The notes under the pieces: model-generated
What the model was told of the DNA's origin: nothing
Databases searched by the model: none
The model's input: the letters and a program-made list of their open reading frames with translations, nothing else
Source: CAYVQZ01 sp964453435
Lineage (GTDB): Bacteria; Abyssobacteria; SURF-5
DNA: 64,000 nucleotides
Direction of reading: 5' to 3'
NCBI GenBank assembly: GCA_964453435.1
Contig: CAYVQZ010000011.1
Location: 18,966-82,965, forward strand
In this document: positions 1 through 9,329 of the stretch, piece after piece
How positions within the stretch are numbered: position 1 is the first letter of the stretch
Layout: each line of letters starts with the position of its first letter
Translations under genes and position numbers: made by a program

Positions 1-1
1 C

Positions 2-1270
2 CTGCAGCAATTTCCCGATGCGGCCGACCCGGAACTCGCGCAAATCAAGGCCGCTTTCAGAAATCTCGAAAAGAAACTGCTCCGCAACATGATATTGAAA
101 GAGCAGTTGCGGGTTGACGGCAGAGGACCGAAAGCCATACGGCCCATAAGCTGCGAGATTGGGCTGTTGCCCCGCGTCCATGGTTCGTCTCTGTTCACGA
201 GGGGTGAAACGCAGGCTCTTGTCGCCACAACGCTCGGGACATCGACCGATGAGCAGATTATGGACTCGCTGTTCGGCGAATACAAAAAGACATTCATGCT
301 TCACTACAATTTCCCGCCGTTCAGCGTGGGCGAGGTCAAGCCGATCCGAGGTCCCGGCCGCCGGGAAATCGGGCACGGCGCTCTTGCCGAGCGTTCTCTC
401 GACAGCATGATGCCCTCGTTCGAGGAGTTTCCTTACACGTTGCGGGTCGTTTCCGACATCCTCGAATCGAACGGGTCATCTTCCATGGCCACGGTCTGCG
501 GCGCCACCCTGTCACTCATGGACGCAGGAGTTCCCATCAAGGAGCCCATCGCCGGTATCGCAATGGGACTCGTTCAAGAAGGCGAACAGACAGTTATCCT
601 GAGCGATATTTTGGGGATCGAGGACCATCTCGGCGACATGGACTTCAAAGTCGCCGGCAGCAAGAACGGCATCACCGGTTTCCAGCTCGACACAAAGACC
701 GATGGACTGAACCTGCATGTTCTCGCTCAAGCTCTTGAGCAGGCGCGAGAGGGACGCCTCTTCATCCTGGAGAAGATGCTGGAAGCTATCGCGCGGCCGC
801 GCGCGGAAATATCCAAACACGCTCCGAGAATCATTCACATGCGGATCGATCCCGAAAAGATACGGGATGTCATCGGTCCGGGCGGCCGCATTATTCGAGG
901 CATTGTCAGCGACACCGGCGCCGAAATTAACGTTGAGGACGACGGCAGAGTGCTTATCGCTGCGGTCAACCCGGAGGCCGGAGAAAAAGCATACAATATG
1001 ATTCGGTCCCTGGTCGAAGAAGTCGAAGTGGGCAAAATCTATACCGGCAAGGTGAAACGAGTCCTGAAGTTCGGCGCCTTCGTGGAAATATTGCCCGGCA
1101 AGGAAGGGCTTGTTCACATATCCGAATTGAGCGACCACCGCGTGCGCCGGGTGGAAGATGTTCTCAACGAGGGTGACACGGTAACGGTGAAGTGCATCGA
1201 GATCGACCGGCAAAACCGTATCAACTTGAGCAAGCGGGCCGCAGACAAAGAGCTGGGCGTGGGAGCTTGA
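2..1270 (+). CDS. pnp: Polyribonucleotide nucleotidyltransferase (PNPase), 5'-truncated by window edge
   Basis: This is the 3'-to-5' phosphorolytic exoribonuclease of mRNA decay. The reading frame is open from base 2, so the first roughly 280 residues of the usual ~700-residue protein lie outside the window; the ATG at 89 is internal. The visible 422 residues contain the second RNase PH domain (DGRGP near the start, then the RGETQ and SILESNGSSS-type catalytic stretches), a KH domain with the IGPGGRI loop near base 870, and an S1 domain beginning near base 1020 (GKVKRVLKFGAFVEILPG). The order RNase PH-KH-S1 is diagnostic. It is followed after 3 bases by an M16 peptidase gene, a pairing common in many bacteria, so the two are probably cotranscribed. 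Identification is secure. Confidence 0.97.
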   Translation: MQQFPDAADPELAQIKAAFRNLEKKLLRNMILKEQLRVDGRGPKAIRPISCEIGLLPRVHGSSLFTRGETQALVATTLGTSTDEQIMDSLFGEYKKTFMLHYNFPPFSVGEVKPIRGPGRREIGHGALAERSLDSMMPSFEEFPYTLRVVSDILESNGSSSMATVCGATLSLMDAGVPIKEPIAGIAMGLVQEGEQTVILSDILGIEDHLGDMDFKVAGSKNGITGFQLDTKTDGLNLHVLAQALEQAREGRLFILEKMLEAIARPRAEISKHAPRIIHMRIDPEKIRDVIGPGGRIIRGIVSDTGAEINVEDDGRVLIAAVNPEAGEKAYNMIRSLVEEVEVGKIYTGKVKRVLKFGAFVEILPGKEGLVHISELSDHRVRRVEDVLNEGDTVTVKCIEIDRQNRINLSKRAADKELGVGA

Positions 1271-1273
1271 GGC

Positions 1274-2512
1274 TTGCTGAGGCGATATCATCTGTCGAAC
1301 GGAATCCGGGTAGTAACAGAGCTCATTCCTCATTTTCGGTCTGCGACCATCGGAGTCTGGATTCGAGCGGGCTCTGTCAACGAAACCCGTGATATCAATG
1401 GCGTTTCTCATCTCCTCGAGCATCTGTTCTTTAAGGGGACGAAAACACGGACCGCCCGCCAGATTATGGAGTCCTTCGAGGGCCTCGGAGGCTCCGCCAA
1501 CGCTTTTACCAGTCGTGAGTATACCTGCCTGTACAGCAGGATACTCGATACCCATGTCGACACTGCAGTCGAGATATTGGCCGATATCCTTCTCAACTCG
1601 GTGTTCCGCGACCTTGAGAAGGAAAAAGCCGTTGTTGCCGAGGAAATTCAGTCCTATATCGACACTCCGGAAGACCACGTGCTGGATTTGCTCTACGCAA
1701 ACTTGTGGCGAGGGCATCCGCTCGGCTTCTCGATTACCGGCTCGAAGCGCGCGCTCGCGAGGCTCAACCGCAAGGTTGTCCGCAATTACTATCGCACGTG
1801 GTATGTCCCTTCGAACATACTTGTCGCAATCGCGGGCAACTTCGATAGTCCATACCTCCGTAAAGTTTGCGAGAAACATTTTGGAGTTCTCGATGGCTCC
1901 GATAACAGACACGCTTACAACCCCCCGAAAGTCCGCGCCGCAAAAAGGATATACAATCGAAAGATCGGTCAGGTTCACTTCAGCCTCGCATTGCCCGGTG
2001 TCTCCGCCCACGACGAAAGACGCTTTGCCTTCAATCTCCTCGCCAACATCCTCGGCGGTTCCTCTATCTCGCGCCTCTATCAGCGAGTGCGCGAAGACGA
2101 GGGACTGGCTTATCAGATTAACGCGTTCGTAAGTTCGTTGGAAAATGCCGGTTTGATAGGGGTTTACGCCGCGCTCAATCCACGGCAGACCCAGAGAGCG
2201 ATGGACATTGTTCTGGAGGAGATGGCGCTGCTCAAGAAAAAAGAGGTTCCGGATGACGAACTCGGGGGCGCGAAGGAACAGCTCAAAGGCAATATCGTGT
2301 TGTCGCTGGAGAGCACATCCGGGCGGATGATGAGGTTGGCCCGGTCGGTACTCTCACTGAACCGGGTGGAAAGTCTCCAGACCATCATGAACAAGATCGA
2401 CAAAGTCACGGCGGAACAGATCAGGGAACTCGCCTGTCAATTATTTCGCGACGAAGCGCTCAACGTCGTGGCGCTCGGCCCGCTCAAAGAATTGGAGATT
2501 CGAAGTATCTGA
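1274..2512 (+). CDS. M16 family zinc metallopeptidase (pitrilysin/processing-peptidase-like)
   Basis: A 412-residue insulinase-superfamily peptidase. The inverted zinc motif HxxEH is seen as HLLEH at residues 46-50, and a further glutamate in VVAEEIQSY (about residue 124) fits the third zinc ligand. The N-terminal M16 catalytic half is followed by the inactive second half, the usual single-unit length of about 410-430 residues seen next to pnp in many bacteria. The start is TTG at 1274, three bases after the pnp stop; no ATG lies near the conserved LSNGIRV N-terminus. The physiological substrate cannot be told from sequence. No signal peptide is evident, so it is probably cytoplasmic. Confidence 0.93.
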   Translation: MLRRYHLSNGIRVVTELIPHFRSATIGVWIRAGSVNETRDINGVSHLLEHLFFKGTKTRTARQIMESFEGLGGSANAFTSREYTCLYSRILDTHVDTAVEILADILLNSVFRDLEKEKAVVAEEIQSYIDTPEDHVLDLLYANLWRGHPLGFSITGSKRALARLNRKVVRNYYRTWYVPSNILVAIAGNFDSPYLRKVCEKHFGVLDGSDNRHAYNPPKVRAAKRIYNRKIGQVHFSLALPGVSAHDERRFAFNLLANILGGSSISRLYQRVREDEGLAYQINAFVSSLENAGLIGVYAALNPRQTQRAMDIVLEEMALLKKKEVPDDELGGAKEQLKGNIVLSLESTSGRMMRLARSVLSLNRVESLQTIMNKIDKVTAEQIRELACQLFRDEALNVVALGPLKELEIRSI

Positions 2513-2973
2513 AATTCCAGCGGGTTATGTGACGGCTTTGCACTCTGCAGCGCAACCGAACCTTTACGCATGTTCGAATTGGCTGGTATAAATTTGAATC
2601 AGGCCTAATTCGCCGAATGCGGTCAGTCCCGGGCGACGTCTCCGGTTGCTGATTTGCCATGCGGACAGGCTCACAGTGACTGTGCCCGACAATTTGCTGA
2701 GGTGTGCTTCGGGGGCAGTCCCGATTCTGCGGCGCTTCGTGCCCGTAAATCCGGGACAGTCCCTTGCGCTTGGCAATCGAGGGACGGATTCGCAGCCCGC
2801 CAATCTATCCCGCCTTTGTCAGGCGAGGCGTGTGACCCGCTCAGCGATGAAATAAGGGGGATTCCGTAATTGGGTACAGCCCCCTCCGCTCGCGTTTTGG
2901 CAGAAAATTCGATTGTCGGGCAGGCTCACAGAACCTTCCAGCGCAGCCGGGTGTCTTGTTTCAAATCATCGAG
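2513..2973. other. Intergenic gap with dispersed-repeat block
   Basis: This 460-base gap between the M16 peptidase and dut has no credible gene. Most of it (about 2660-2935) is one copy of the dispersed modular repeat described separately. Short open frames here only translate the repeat. Confidence 0.7.
2660..2935 (+). repeat. Dispersed modular palindromic repeat, copy A
   Basis: The block carries the family modules: a CAGTCCCGATTCT core near 2716, CTTCGTGCCCGTAAATC plus GGGACAGTCCC at about 2735-2763, and GGGGGATTCCGTAATTGGG followed by TACAGCCCCC near 2852-2883. It is bracketed by the direct repeat CAGGCTCACAG (2665-2675 and 2922-2932). The same modules recur near 23.7, 33.3, 35.6, 55.9 and 63.7 kb, always outside intact genes. 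Confidence 0.8.
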
Positions 2974-3417
2974 ATGATTATTGTTAAGATAAAGAGGCTT
3001 CCCAACAACCCGGACTTGCCTCTTCCCAGAAAAATGAGCCAACACAGCGCGGGCTTCGATTTGACAGCCGCGGTGGAAAGTCCTGTGACAATTGAACCGG
3101 CGATGACCGCACTTGTCCCAATCGGCGTCGCGCTGAGCATACCACAGGGCTACGAGGGTCAGGTCAGACCGAGGAGCGGACTCGCTGTCAATTATGGGTT
3201 GACAATTCTCAACGCGCCCGGCACAATCGATTCGGATTATCGGGGGGAACTGAAGGTCGCCCTTATAAACCTGGGTTCGGGCCCCTTCACCATACGGCGG
3301 GGAGATCGGGTCGCCCAACTCGTAATTGCCCCCGTCGCTCCCGTCGCACTGGAAGAGACCGTTGACCTCGACCCGACGTCCCGTGGCGAGGGCGGATTCG
3401 GCCACACAGGTGTGTGA
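2974..3417 (+). CDS. dut: Deoxyuridine 5'-triphosphate nucleotidohydrolase (dUTPase)
   Basis: Trimeric dUTPase that hydrolyses dUTP to dUMP and diphosphate, keeping uracil out of DNA and feeding dTMP synthesis. All characteristic motifs are present: AGFDLTAA (motif 1), PRSGLA (motif 2), GTIDSDYRGE (motif 3, with the catalytic aspartate), GDRVAQLV (motif 4) and the C-terminal arginine/glycine-rich RGEGGFGHTG (motif 5). I chose ATG 2974 (147 residues); a TTG at 2956 in the same frame would add six residues but lies before the usual start of the fold. It stands alone between a repeat block and the ftsK promoter. Confidence 0.95.
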   Translation: MIIVKIKRLPNNPDLPLPRKMSQHSAGFDLTAAVESPVTIEPAMTALVPIGVALSIPQGYEGQVRPRSGLAVNYGLTILNAPGTIDSDYRGELKVALINLGSGPFTIRRGDRVAQLVIAPVAPVALEETVDLDPTSRGEGGFGHTGV

Positions 3418-3546
3418 ATTCTCGTTTCTTTGCGATAGGGAGATTGGGCGCTGTGAATCCCTTTCGCGATTCGCTGGCTCGTTCACCGAAGGCACGCTCG
3501 ATTCCTTCTATCACCGCAAGATATCGATGTTTCTGCCCATAATGAT

Positions 3547-3576
3547 TTGACACAACTCAGTATCTTGTGTTATGAT
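3547..3576 (+). promoter_or_regulatory. Sigma-70-type promoter for ftsK
   Basis: A TTGACA hexamer (3547-3552) is separated by 18 bases from TATGAT (3571-3576), a near-consensus sigma-70 promoter about 45 bases upstream of the ftsK start. Confidence 0.7.
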
Positions 3577-3620
3577 TTGCACAAAATGGCATGTAGATTA
3601 GAATGGTGAGATGTGCCCAA

Positions 3621-5921
3621 ATGTCTAAATCGGCCAAGTTGAAATTGAATAAGAGAAACGAAATAATCGGGTTCTTGCTTCTGAGTTTGGCGGCCGTCAT
3701 TTTTCTCAGCGCTGTCTCGTACAATTCTCACGACACGCCGTGGCACACCTCCAGTCCGAATCATCCGAAGGCCAACCTTGCCGGCTCCGTTGGAGCGTAT
3801 CTGGCCGAAGTGTTGATTTTCTCCGTTGGGATGGGCGCCTACCTGCTTCCGCTCGTGCTTCTCATTTGGGCATGGCGGGTGTTCTGGGGAAACATGGGTA
3901 AAGATATCTACCTCAAGGTCGTTGGCCTCGTCCTCTTGACGCTCATGGTCGGCGCGGTTGCCGATATGTTTGACCTCGCGGTTGGAGGCAGCGGTTTCCG
4001 GGCGAGCGGCGTTGCCGGTCCCTTCATCGCCGACATGCTGGCCGCTCCCTTTGGCACAATCGGCGCGCGACTTGTCGCGCTCACGTTCCTAATCATCTCG
4101 ATATTGCTTACCACCGATTTTCTCTTTTTTTCCTTCCTAATAACGGCAGGAATGGTTCTTGGCAGGGCAGGCATGCGGGTGGGCCGTTTTGCGCACGAGA
4201 GCACGAAGGGCGCATACGAGTTGCCGGGAGGGCTGTCGATTGCGCCGAAGAAGAGGCCGTTGAAGGTATCTCTCAAAGAGCAGACGCAGTGGGAGGAAGG
4301 AATGCCTCCGGCGGATCAAGAAAGCGCGCATGCGCGAAACGAGGAGGCAAAGTCAACCCTCCTTTCGAAGATGAGAAAGAAAAAACCGCTGATAAAAGAG
4401 CCGCCGCGGACTCGGCAAGTTCGAGAGCCTGCGAGACGAGCAAATGGTGAATTTGAATTGCCGCCCATTTCATTATTGGATATGCCTCAACGCAAGAACG
4501 AGCGGGATCAAAGGCAGGCGCTCGGCGAAATGTCCGAGTTGCTGGAGTCAACCCTTTCAACGTTTGGAATCGAGGCGCAGGTTGTTGAAATATCGCGGGG
4601 CCCCGCCGTCACTCGTTTCGAACTGAAGTTGGCCCCCGGCATAAAGGTGAATAAGATTCTTGCTCTCTCGGACGACCTGGCCTTGGCGCTCGAGGCCTAT
4701 CGGGTGCGCATCGAAGCGCCGATACCGGGCAAAGCGGCCGTGGGTATCGAAGTTCCCAATAAAGTGCGCGAGGATGTGTGCCTTCGGGAAGTAATAGATT
4801 CAGAGCAGTTTCACGGTTCCCGTTCCAAGCTCACCATCGCGCTCGGCAAAACCATTACGGGCGACCCGCTCGTAGCCGACCTGGGCGGCATGCCGCACTT
4901 GCTCATCGCCGGCGCCACCGGCGCCGGCAAGACGGTGTGCGTAAACTCCCTCATCGCGAGCATCCTTTACAATTGCACGCCCGAGGAAGTTCGGTTCATG
5001 ATGATCGACCCGAAGGTGGTCGAGTTGAGCCCGTACAACGGCATTCCGCACCTGTTGTGGCCGGTCATTACCGATCCAAAAGAGACCGGAAAGTACCTGC
5101 ATTGGCTTGTCAGCGAAATGGAAGAGCGCTACAAGGTTCTCGCTCGCGCCGGAGCGCGCAACATCGAATCGTACAATCAGAAGGTTGCGGAGGGAATGCC
5201 CGTCAGGCCCGGAGTCCAGGAGGACCTCTTTGACGAGATTCCGCAATCCCTTCCGTATATCGTGACGATAATCGACGAGCTGGCCGATCTTATGATGGTG
5301 GCCTCCATAGAGGTCGAGGACGCGATCATGAGGTTAGCCCAGTTGGCTCGGGCGGTTGGCATCCATCTCGTCCTCGCGACCCAAAGGCCGTCGGTTGACG
5401 TAATAACGGGTGTCATCAAAGCAAATTTTCCCGCTCGTATATCCTTTCAGGTCTCCTCGCGGGTCGATTCTCGCACCGTCCTTGACATGAACGGCGCTGA
5501 GAAACTCATCGGGAAAGGGGACTTGCTCTATCTGCCCGCGGGCTTGGCGAAGCCCATACGAGCGCAGGGGGCGTACGTGACGGATCAGGAAATAAGCCGG
5601 ATTGTGGAATTCCTGACTGCCCAGCGTGGGGCCGAATATCTGGACCCCGAGCGAGAGGCCTTGAACGAGGTCCCGAGTCACTCGAAAGAAGCCGGAGACA
5701 ACCATGACGACCCGCTTTACGAAGATGCGGTCCGGCTTGTCCTCAGTACGCAGCAAGCATCGATTTCCATGATCCAGAGACGGCTCCGCGTCGGATATGC
5801 CAGGGCCGCCAGGCTCATCGACATGATGGAGCTCGATGGAATAGTAGGCCCTTCGCAAGGTAGTCAAGCCAGGGAAATACTCGTCGGCCAGGATTACCTC
5901 CGCACGATGGATACACGGTAG
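3621..5921 (+). CDS. ftsK: FtsK/SpoIIIE family DNA translocase
   Basis: Membrane-anchored double-stranded DNA translocase that segregates chromosome termini at the division septum. The 766-residue protein has four hydrophobic segments in the first ~190 residues, a shortened linker, the FtsK alpha/beta motor with Walker A GATGAGKT (near base 4910) and Walker B-type IIDELADLMM, and a C-terminal winged-helix gamma domain (EDAVRLV to LDGIVGPS) of the kind that reads KOPS sites. The linker is short compared with E. coli FtsK. A GGTGAG sequence 11 bases before ATG 3621 supports that start over the in-frame ATG at 3603, which has no ribosome site. A strong promoter lies just upstream. Confidence 0.95.
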   Translation: MSKSAKLKLNKRNEIIGFLLLSLAAVIFLSAVSYNSHDTPWHTSSPNHPKANLAGSVGAYLAEVLIFSVGMGAYLLPLVLLIWAWRVFWGNMGKDIYLKVVGLVLLTLMVGAVADMFDLAVGGSGFRASGVAGPFIADMLAAPFGTIGARLVALTFLIISILLTTDFLFFSFLITAGMVLGRAGMRVGRFAHESTKGAYELPGGLSIAPKKRPLKVSLKEQTQWEEGMPPADQESAHARNEEAKSTLLSKMRKKKPLIKEPPRTRQVREPARRANGEFELPPISLLDMPQRKNERDQRQALGEMSELLESTLSTFGIEAQVVEISRGPAVTRFELKLAPGIKVNKILALSDDLALALEAYRVRIEAPIPGKAAVGIEVPNKVREDVCLREVIDSEQFHGSRSKLTIALGKTITGDPLVADLGGMPHLLIAGATGAGKTVCVNSLIASILYNCTPEEVRFMMIDPKVVELSPYNGIPHLLWPVITDPKETGKYLHWLVSEMEERYKVLARAGARNIESYNQKVAEGMPVRPGVQEDLFDEIPQSLPYIVTIIDELADLMMVASIEVEDAIMRLAQLARAVGIHLVLATQRPSVDVITGVIKANFPARISFQVSSRVDSRTVLDMNGAEKLIGKGDLLYLPAGLAKPIRAQGAYVTDQEISRIVEFLTAQRGAEYLDPEREALNEVPSHSKEAGDNHDDPLYEDAVRLVLSTQQASISMIQRRLRVGYARAARLIDMMELDGIVGPSQGSQAREILVGQDYLRTMDTR

Positions 5922-6374
5922 CGCTCCTCCGAGTGTGTCTCCTTCATTAAAACTCAAGTCATTCATTGCCTTACGTCGGTTACGGATGGCCGTTGTTCCC
6001 CCTGCCCCGGGGCAGGACTTTCGTTTCTGGCGCCCGTGTTTCCCAAAAGTATCGTGCGCCGGCTCCAAAATTTCTATTGAATTATTTTCTGATGGCCGTT
6101 ATATTTGTAACAGGGAAGGAATCCATGGGGCCTGTTGCGGGCAATAGTTTTCCAAGCCCTGAATGTGTCCGGTGATTCCATGTCGGCCATGAGTCCAGTG
6201 GCCGAAGGCGTGCGAGAGTTTTCGGCAGACGGATGGCCGCGGCCGAATTGTGCGGTGATGAGTTATCAGACACGTTCAAAGTGCAAACAGTATACGGTAA
6301 GCGGGTTGAACATCCCGTTGCGTGTCGTTTCAATAAGACGGTTTTGCCAGCCCTCTCAAGTGAGTTGATACATC
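5922..6374. other. Intergenic region with rimO promoter and long leader
   Basis: No convincing gene is present in these 453 bases. A consensus promoter (6077-6105) would start a leader of about 260 bases before rimO. The leader contains self-complementary stretches, for example TTCGGC near 6219 against GGCCGAA near 6240, so it may fold; no known riboswitch or small RNA class is recognisable by eye. Confidence 0.5.
6077..6105 (+). promoter_or_regulatory. Sigma-70-type promoter for rimO-pgsA-pgpA-pncC
   Basis: TTGAAT (6077-6082) and TATATT (6100-6105) are separated by exactly 17 bases. Transcription would start near 6112, leaving a 260-base untranslated leader. Confidence 0.65.
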
Positions 6375-7709
6375 TTGTCCCAAAGAATTTGGATCGAAAG
6401 TCTGGGATGCGCAAAGAACCAGGTGGATTCGGAAGTCATGCTCGGCTTTCTGACCAGGAACGGCTTTGGCGTCGCCGACGAAGCGGAGTCCGCCGACCTG
6501 ATAATTGTCAATACGTGCGGTTTTATCGAACCCGCCATAGAAGAGTCCATTGAAGCTATCCTTGACATGGGAAACCTCAAAAAGGAAGGCGCCAAGGGAT
6601 TGATCGTCACCGGCTGTCTTTATCAGCGGTATGGGAAGAGACTGCGCGAAGAGCTGCCCGAGGTCGACGCGTTTGTTGGATGCGGCGAACTTGAGAAAAT
6701 CGTTGAGGCCTGTCAGAGTGTTCTGCGGGGCGTCCGATTCGCCGCCGTCAATGTGCCTGAGTACCTGTATGATCATAATACCCCGCGAGTGCTCGTCGGC
6801 AGGCCGAATTCGGTCTACGTAAAAATTGCCGAGGGATGCGACAATCGATGCAGCTATTGCACCATCCCGAAAATTCGTGGCCGCTATCGGAGCCGTTCGC
6901 CCGAATCGGTGGTGAAAGAGGTCAGGCGTCTCGTAAGACGCGGGGCCAAGGAAATCAATCTCATCGCGCAGGATTCCACATATTTCGGCGCTCCGGAAAC
7001 CGGGGAAGAGCGCATCACCCATCTGTTGCGAGAGCTTGACCGGATTCGAGGAAAGAAATGGCTGCGTCTTTTATATGCGCATCCGGCGCGCATCACGACC
7101 GCGGTGGCGCGCGCCATCGATGATTCTCGTTCCATTTGTCACTATCTCGATATGCCCGTGCAGCATGTATGCGACGATATCCTCAGAGCCATGCGACGGA
7201 AGGGGTCGTCGGACGCCATCCGAAGGGCCGTCGCCATCGTGCGCGAGGAGATTCCCGACCTTTCACTCCGGACAACTCTTATGGTAGGATTTCCGGGGGA
7301 AACCGATAAGCATTTCGAGAAACTTTTGAATTTTGTTCGGGAGGCGAAATTCGATAAACTCGGCGTCTTTAAGTACTCACGGGAATCCGGAACCGACGCA
7401 GCTCGTCTCAGCAGGCAGGTGCCCGAGAAAATAAAGCAGGAGAGATACGATGTCTTGATGCGCGAACAGGTCTTCATTTCGCACAGCATCAATCGTTCTC
7501 TGATAGGACGCACCTTGGAAGCGTTTGTCGAAGGCACAGACGATTCGGCGCCGAAACGCTTTGTGGGACGAACCTACCGGGATGGCCCTGATACCGATGG
7601 CGTGGTTCGAATACGGTGCGACACGGGGACCGACGCCCCCGTTGGAGAATTTGTTCAAGTCGAAATAACCAAAGCAGATGATTATGACCTGGAGGGCAGG
7701 TTATTATGA
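6375..7709 (+). CDS. rimO: Ribosomal protein S12 methylthiotransferase RimO
   Basis: Radical SAM enzyme that adds a methylthio group to the conserved aspartate of ribosomal protein S12. The 444-residue protein shows the N-terminal UPF0004 domain with its three cluster cysteines (LGCAKNQVDSE, NTCGFI, TGCLYQRY), the radical SAM motif CDNRCSYC at about residues 155-162, and a C-terminal TRAM domain. LGCAKNQVDSE and the overall length separate RimO from MiaB. The start is TTG at 6375, directly before the conserved IWIESLGC; no ATG is available. It overlaps pgsA by four bases (ATGA), so the lipid genes that follow are translationally coupled. Confidence 0.95.
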   Translation: MSQRIWIESLGCAKNQVDSEVMLGFLTRNGFGVADEAESADLIIVNTCGFIEPAIEESIEAILDMGNLKKEGAKGLIVTGCLYQRYGKRLREELPEVDAFVGCGELEKIVEACQSVLRGVRFAAVNVPEYLYDHNTPRVLVGRPNSVYVKIAEGCDNRCSYCTIPKIRGRYRSRSPESVVKEVRRLVRRGAKEINLIAQDSTYFGAPETGEERITHLLRELDRIRGKKWLRLLYAHPARITTAVARAIDDSRSICHYLDMPVQHVCDDILRAMRRKGSSDAIRRAVAIVREEIPDLSLRTTLMVGFPGETDKHFEKLLNFVREAKFDKLGVFKYSRESGTDAARLSRQVPEKIKQERYDVLMREQVFISHSINRSLIGRTLEAFVEGTDDSAPKRFVGRTYRDGPDTDGVVRIRCDTGTDAPVGEFVQVEITKADDYDLEGRLL

Positions 7710-8320
7710 GTTCCATAAATCTTCCGAATAAGCTCACGCTGATCCGGGTCGGGCTTGTCCCGTTGTTCCTTTTATTCCTTTCGATTGACAGCATCTATTC
7801 GCATTCGCTCGCGCTGATAACCTTTGTGGTGGCTGCGATTACCGATTATTATGACGGAAAAATTGCGCGGGCCCGCTCACTGGAAACCGATTTCGGCCGC
7901 CTGATGGACCCCCTCGCCGACAAGATACTCATCTCTGCGGCATTCATATATTTCGTTGGTTCATACCCGCACATTCCGGCTTGGATCGTAACGATCATCA
8001 TTGCGCGCGAGTTCGCCGTTTCCGGCATTCGGATGCTCGCGGCGACCAAAGGCAAGGTGGTTGCGGCAGACAAAGCCGGGAAGCTGAAAACAATAAGCCA
8101 ATTGACAGTGATTATTGCAATCTTAAATGTAATCGTGTACAAAAAGCTGCTCGTTTCGATTGTCCCGTTCTGGGCCACGATAGAGGTGTGGGCAAAAGTG
8201 GGTATCGACATTCTCGTCATGGTTACCCTCATCATGACGGTTTTTTCCGGCTACAACTACCTGCGCGTCAACAGAGACCTGTTTTGGGAGTCTCTGAAGG
8301 CGCCCGCAACAGCCGCCTAG
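7706..8320 (+). CDS. pgsA: CDP-diacylglycerol-glycerol-3-phosphate 3-phosphatidyltransferase
   Basis: Membrane enzyme that makes phosphatidylglycerophosphate, the committed step to phosphatidylglycerol. The 204-residue protein carries the CDP-alcohol phosphotransferase signature (DYYDGKIARARSLE followed by GRLMDPLADK) and several hydrophobic helices. The N-terminus NLPNKLTLIRVGLVP is typical of PgsA. The start overlaps the rimO stop by four bases. The next gene, 17 bases downstream, encodes the matching phosphatase, so both steps of phosphatidylglycerol synthesis are encoded side by side. Confidence 0.95.
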   Translation: MSSINLPNKLTLIRVGLVPLFLLFLSIDSIYSHSLALITFVVAAITDYYDGKIARARSLETDFGRLMDPLADKILISAAFIYFVGSYPHIPAWIVTIIIAREFAVSGIRMLAATKGKVVAADKAGKLKTISQLTVIIAILNVIVYKKLLVSIVPFWATIEVWAKVGIDILVMVTLIMTVFSGYNYLRVNRDLFWESLKAPATAA

Positions 8321-8337
8321 CGACCAGTCGACATTCC

Positions 8338-8835
8338 ATGGGCGAAAAACATTCAGCGGAAGGGGCGCGCCGATGGACGGACACGGTGGTGGTGGGCTTT
8401 GTATCGGTCTGCTACTTGGGCTATGCACCGGTTGCTTCCGGAACCTTTGGCAGCATGCCGGGCGTGCTCGTCGCATGGTGGCTCAACAAACAACCGGTTG
8501 CGCTCACGCTGCTGGCGATTGTCCTGTTCGGTGTCGGCGTGGCGGCTTCGACCCGAGCCGAGTCGATATTCGTGCAGCATGACCCTTCGCGGGTGACCAT
8601 AGACGAGTTTGTGGGCATGCTCGTCGCCTTCATTGGGCTTCCCATGACGTGGACATCGGTCGTTCTCGTGTTCGTGTTTTACCGGATACTCGATGTCGTG
8701 AAACCGTTTCCGGCGCGGCAGTGCGAGAAAATCGGAGGGGGGTTGGGCATCATGGCCGACGACGTGGTTGCAGGGATATACGCAAACCTGGCATGCCGAG
8801 TTCTCATGGCCTTTATCGGAGACGCCGCTCTATGA
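8338..8835 (+). CDS. pgpA: Phosphatidylglycerophosphatase A
   Basis: Integral membrane phosphatase that converts phosphatidylglycerophosphate to phosphatidylglycerol, the step after PgsA. The 165-residue protein has the PgpA hallmarks YAPVASGTFGSMPG near the N-terminus, TIDEFVGM in the middle, and the C-terminal GIMADDVVAGIYANL motif. ATG 8338 is the best start; the frame is open further upstream but that part overlaps pgsA. Its stop overlaps the next start (ATGA at 8832-8835), so translation is coupled. Confidence 0.93.
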   Translation: MGEKHSAEGARRWTDTVVVGFVSVCYLGYAPVASGTFGSMPGVLVAWWLNKQPVALTLLAIVLFGVGVAASTRAESIFVQHDPSRVTIDEFVGMLVAFIGLPMTWTSVVLVFVFYRILDVVKPFPARQCEKIGGGLGIMADDVVAGIYANLACRVLMAFIGDAAL

Positions 8836-9302
8836 AACTCGAGCGCAAGCTCGGAAAGGCGCTGGCGAAACGCGGTCTTACGATTGCCGTGGCCGAATCG
8901 TGTACCGGCGGACTCATAACGCATCTGATAACCAATGTTCCCGGAAGCTCCAGCTACTTCGAGCGAGGATTCGTCGTGTACAGCAATCGCTCGAAGGAGG
9001 AAGTGTTGGGCGTGAAACCGGAAACGCTGCGACGCTACGGCGCCGTGAGCCGGCAGGCGGCGCGGGAAATGGCTGCCGGAGCGCGAAACGTGTCGGGAGC
9101 GAATATCGCGCTCGCTGTCACGGGAATCGCGGGTCCGATAAGTGACGATTCAAAAAAGCCTGTCGGACTCGTTTACCTTTCCATATGCCGCGATGACGGT
9201 TCGGTTCGCGTGCAAAAGCATATCTATTCCGGCAGCAGGCTTCAGGTCAAGAAGCAAAGCGCGCGGGCCGCGCTTGAACTCGTTCTCAAGAGCATCACAT
9301 AG
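8832..9302 (+). CDS. pncC: CinA C-terminal family nicotinamide-nucleotide amidohydrolase (PncC-like)
   Basis: A 156-residue stand-alone CinA C-terminal domain. This family deamidates nicotinamide mononucleotide to nicotinate mononucleotide in pyridine nucleotide salvage. The signature AVAESCTGGLITHLIT lies at about residues 16-31, followed by FVVYSNRSKEEVLGV and ALAVTGIAGP. The N-terminal MoCF-like domain of full CinA is absent. ATG 8832 overlaps the pgpA stop, which fixes the start. It is probably the last gene of the rimO operon, although dnaE follows closely. Confidence 0.88.
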   Translation: MKLERKLGKALAKRGLTIAVAESCTGGLITHLITNVPGSSSYFERGFVVYSNRSKEEVLGVKPETLRRYGAVSRQAAREMAAGARNVSGANIALAVTGIAGPISDDSKKPVGLVYLSICRDDGSVRVQKHIYSGSRLQVKKQSARAALELVLKSIT

Positions 9303-9329
9303 GCGGGCGGGCAAAGAAGTGCCCGAAGG

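Noticed and set aside
512..2011. Long open frame (499 codons) on the minus strand across pnp and the M16 gene
   Set aside because: It overlaps two certain genes antisense, has no family motifs and reflects the codon bias of the + strand genes.
2564..2869. Small open frames containing RRFVPVNPG-type peptides
   Set aside because: The same peptides appear wherever the dispersed repeat occurs (for example near 35.6 and 55.9 kb); they translate the repeat and are not genes.
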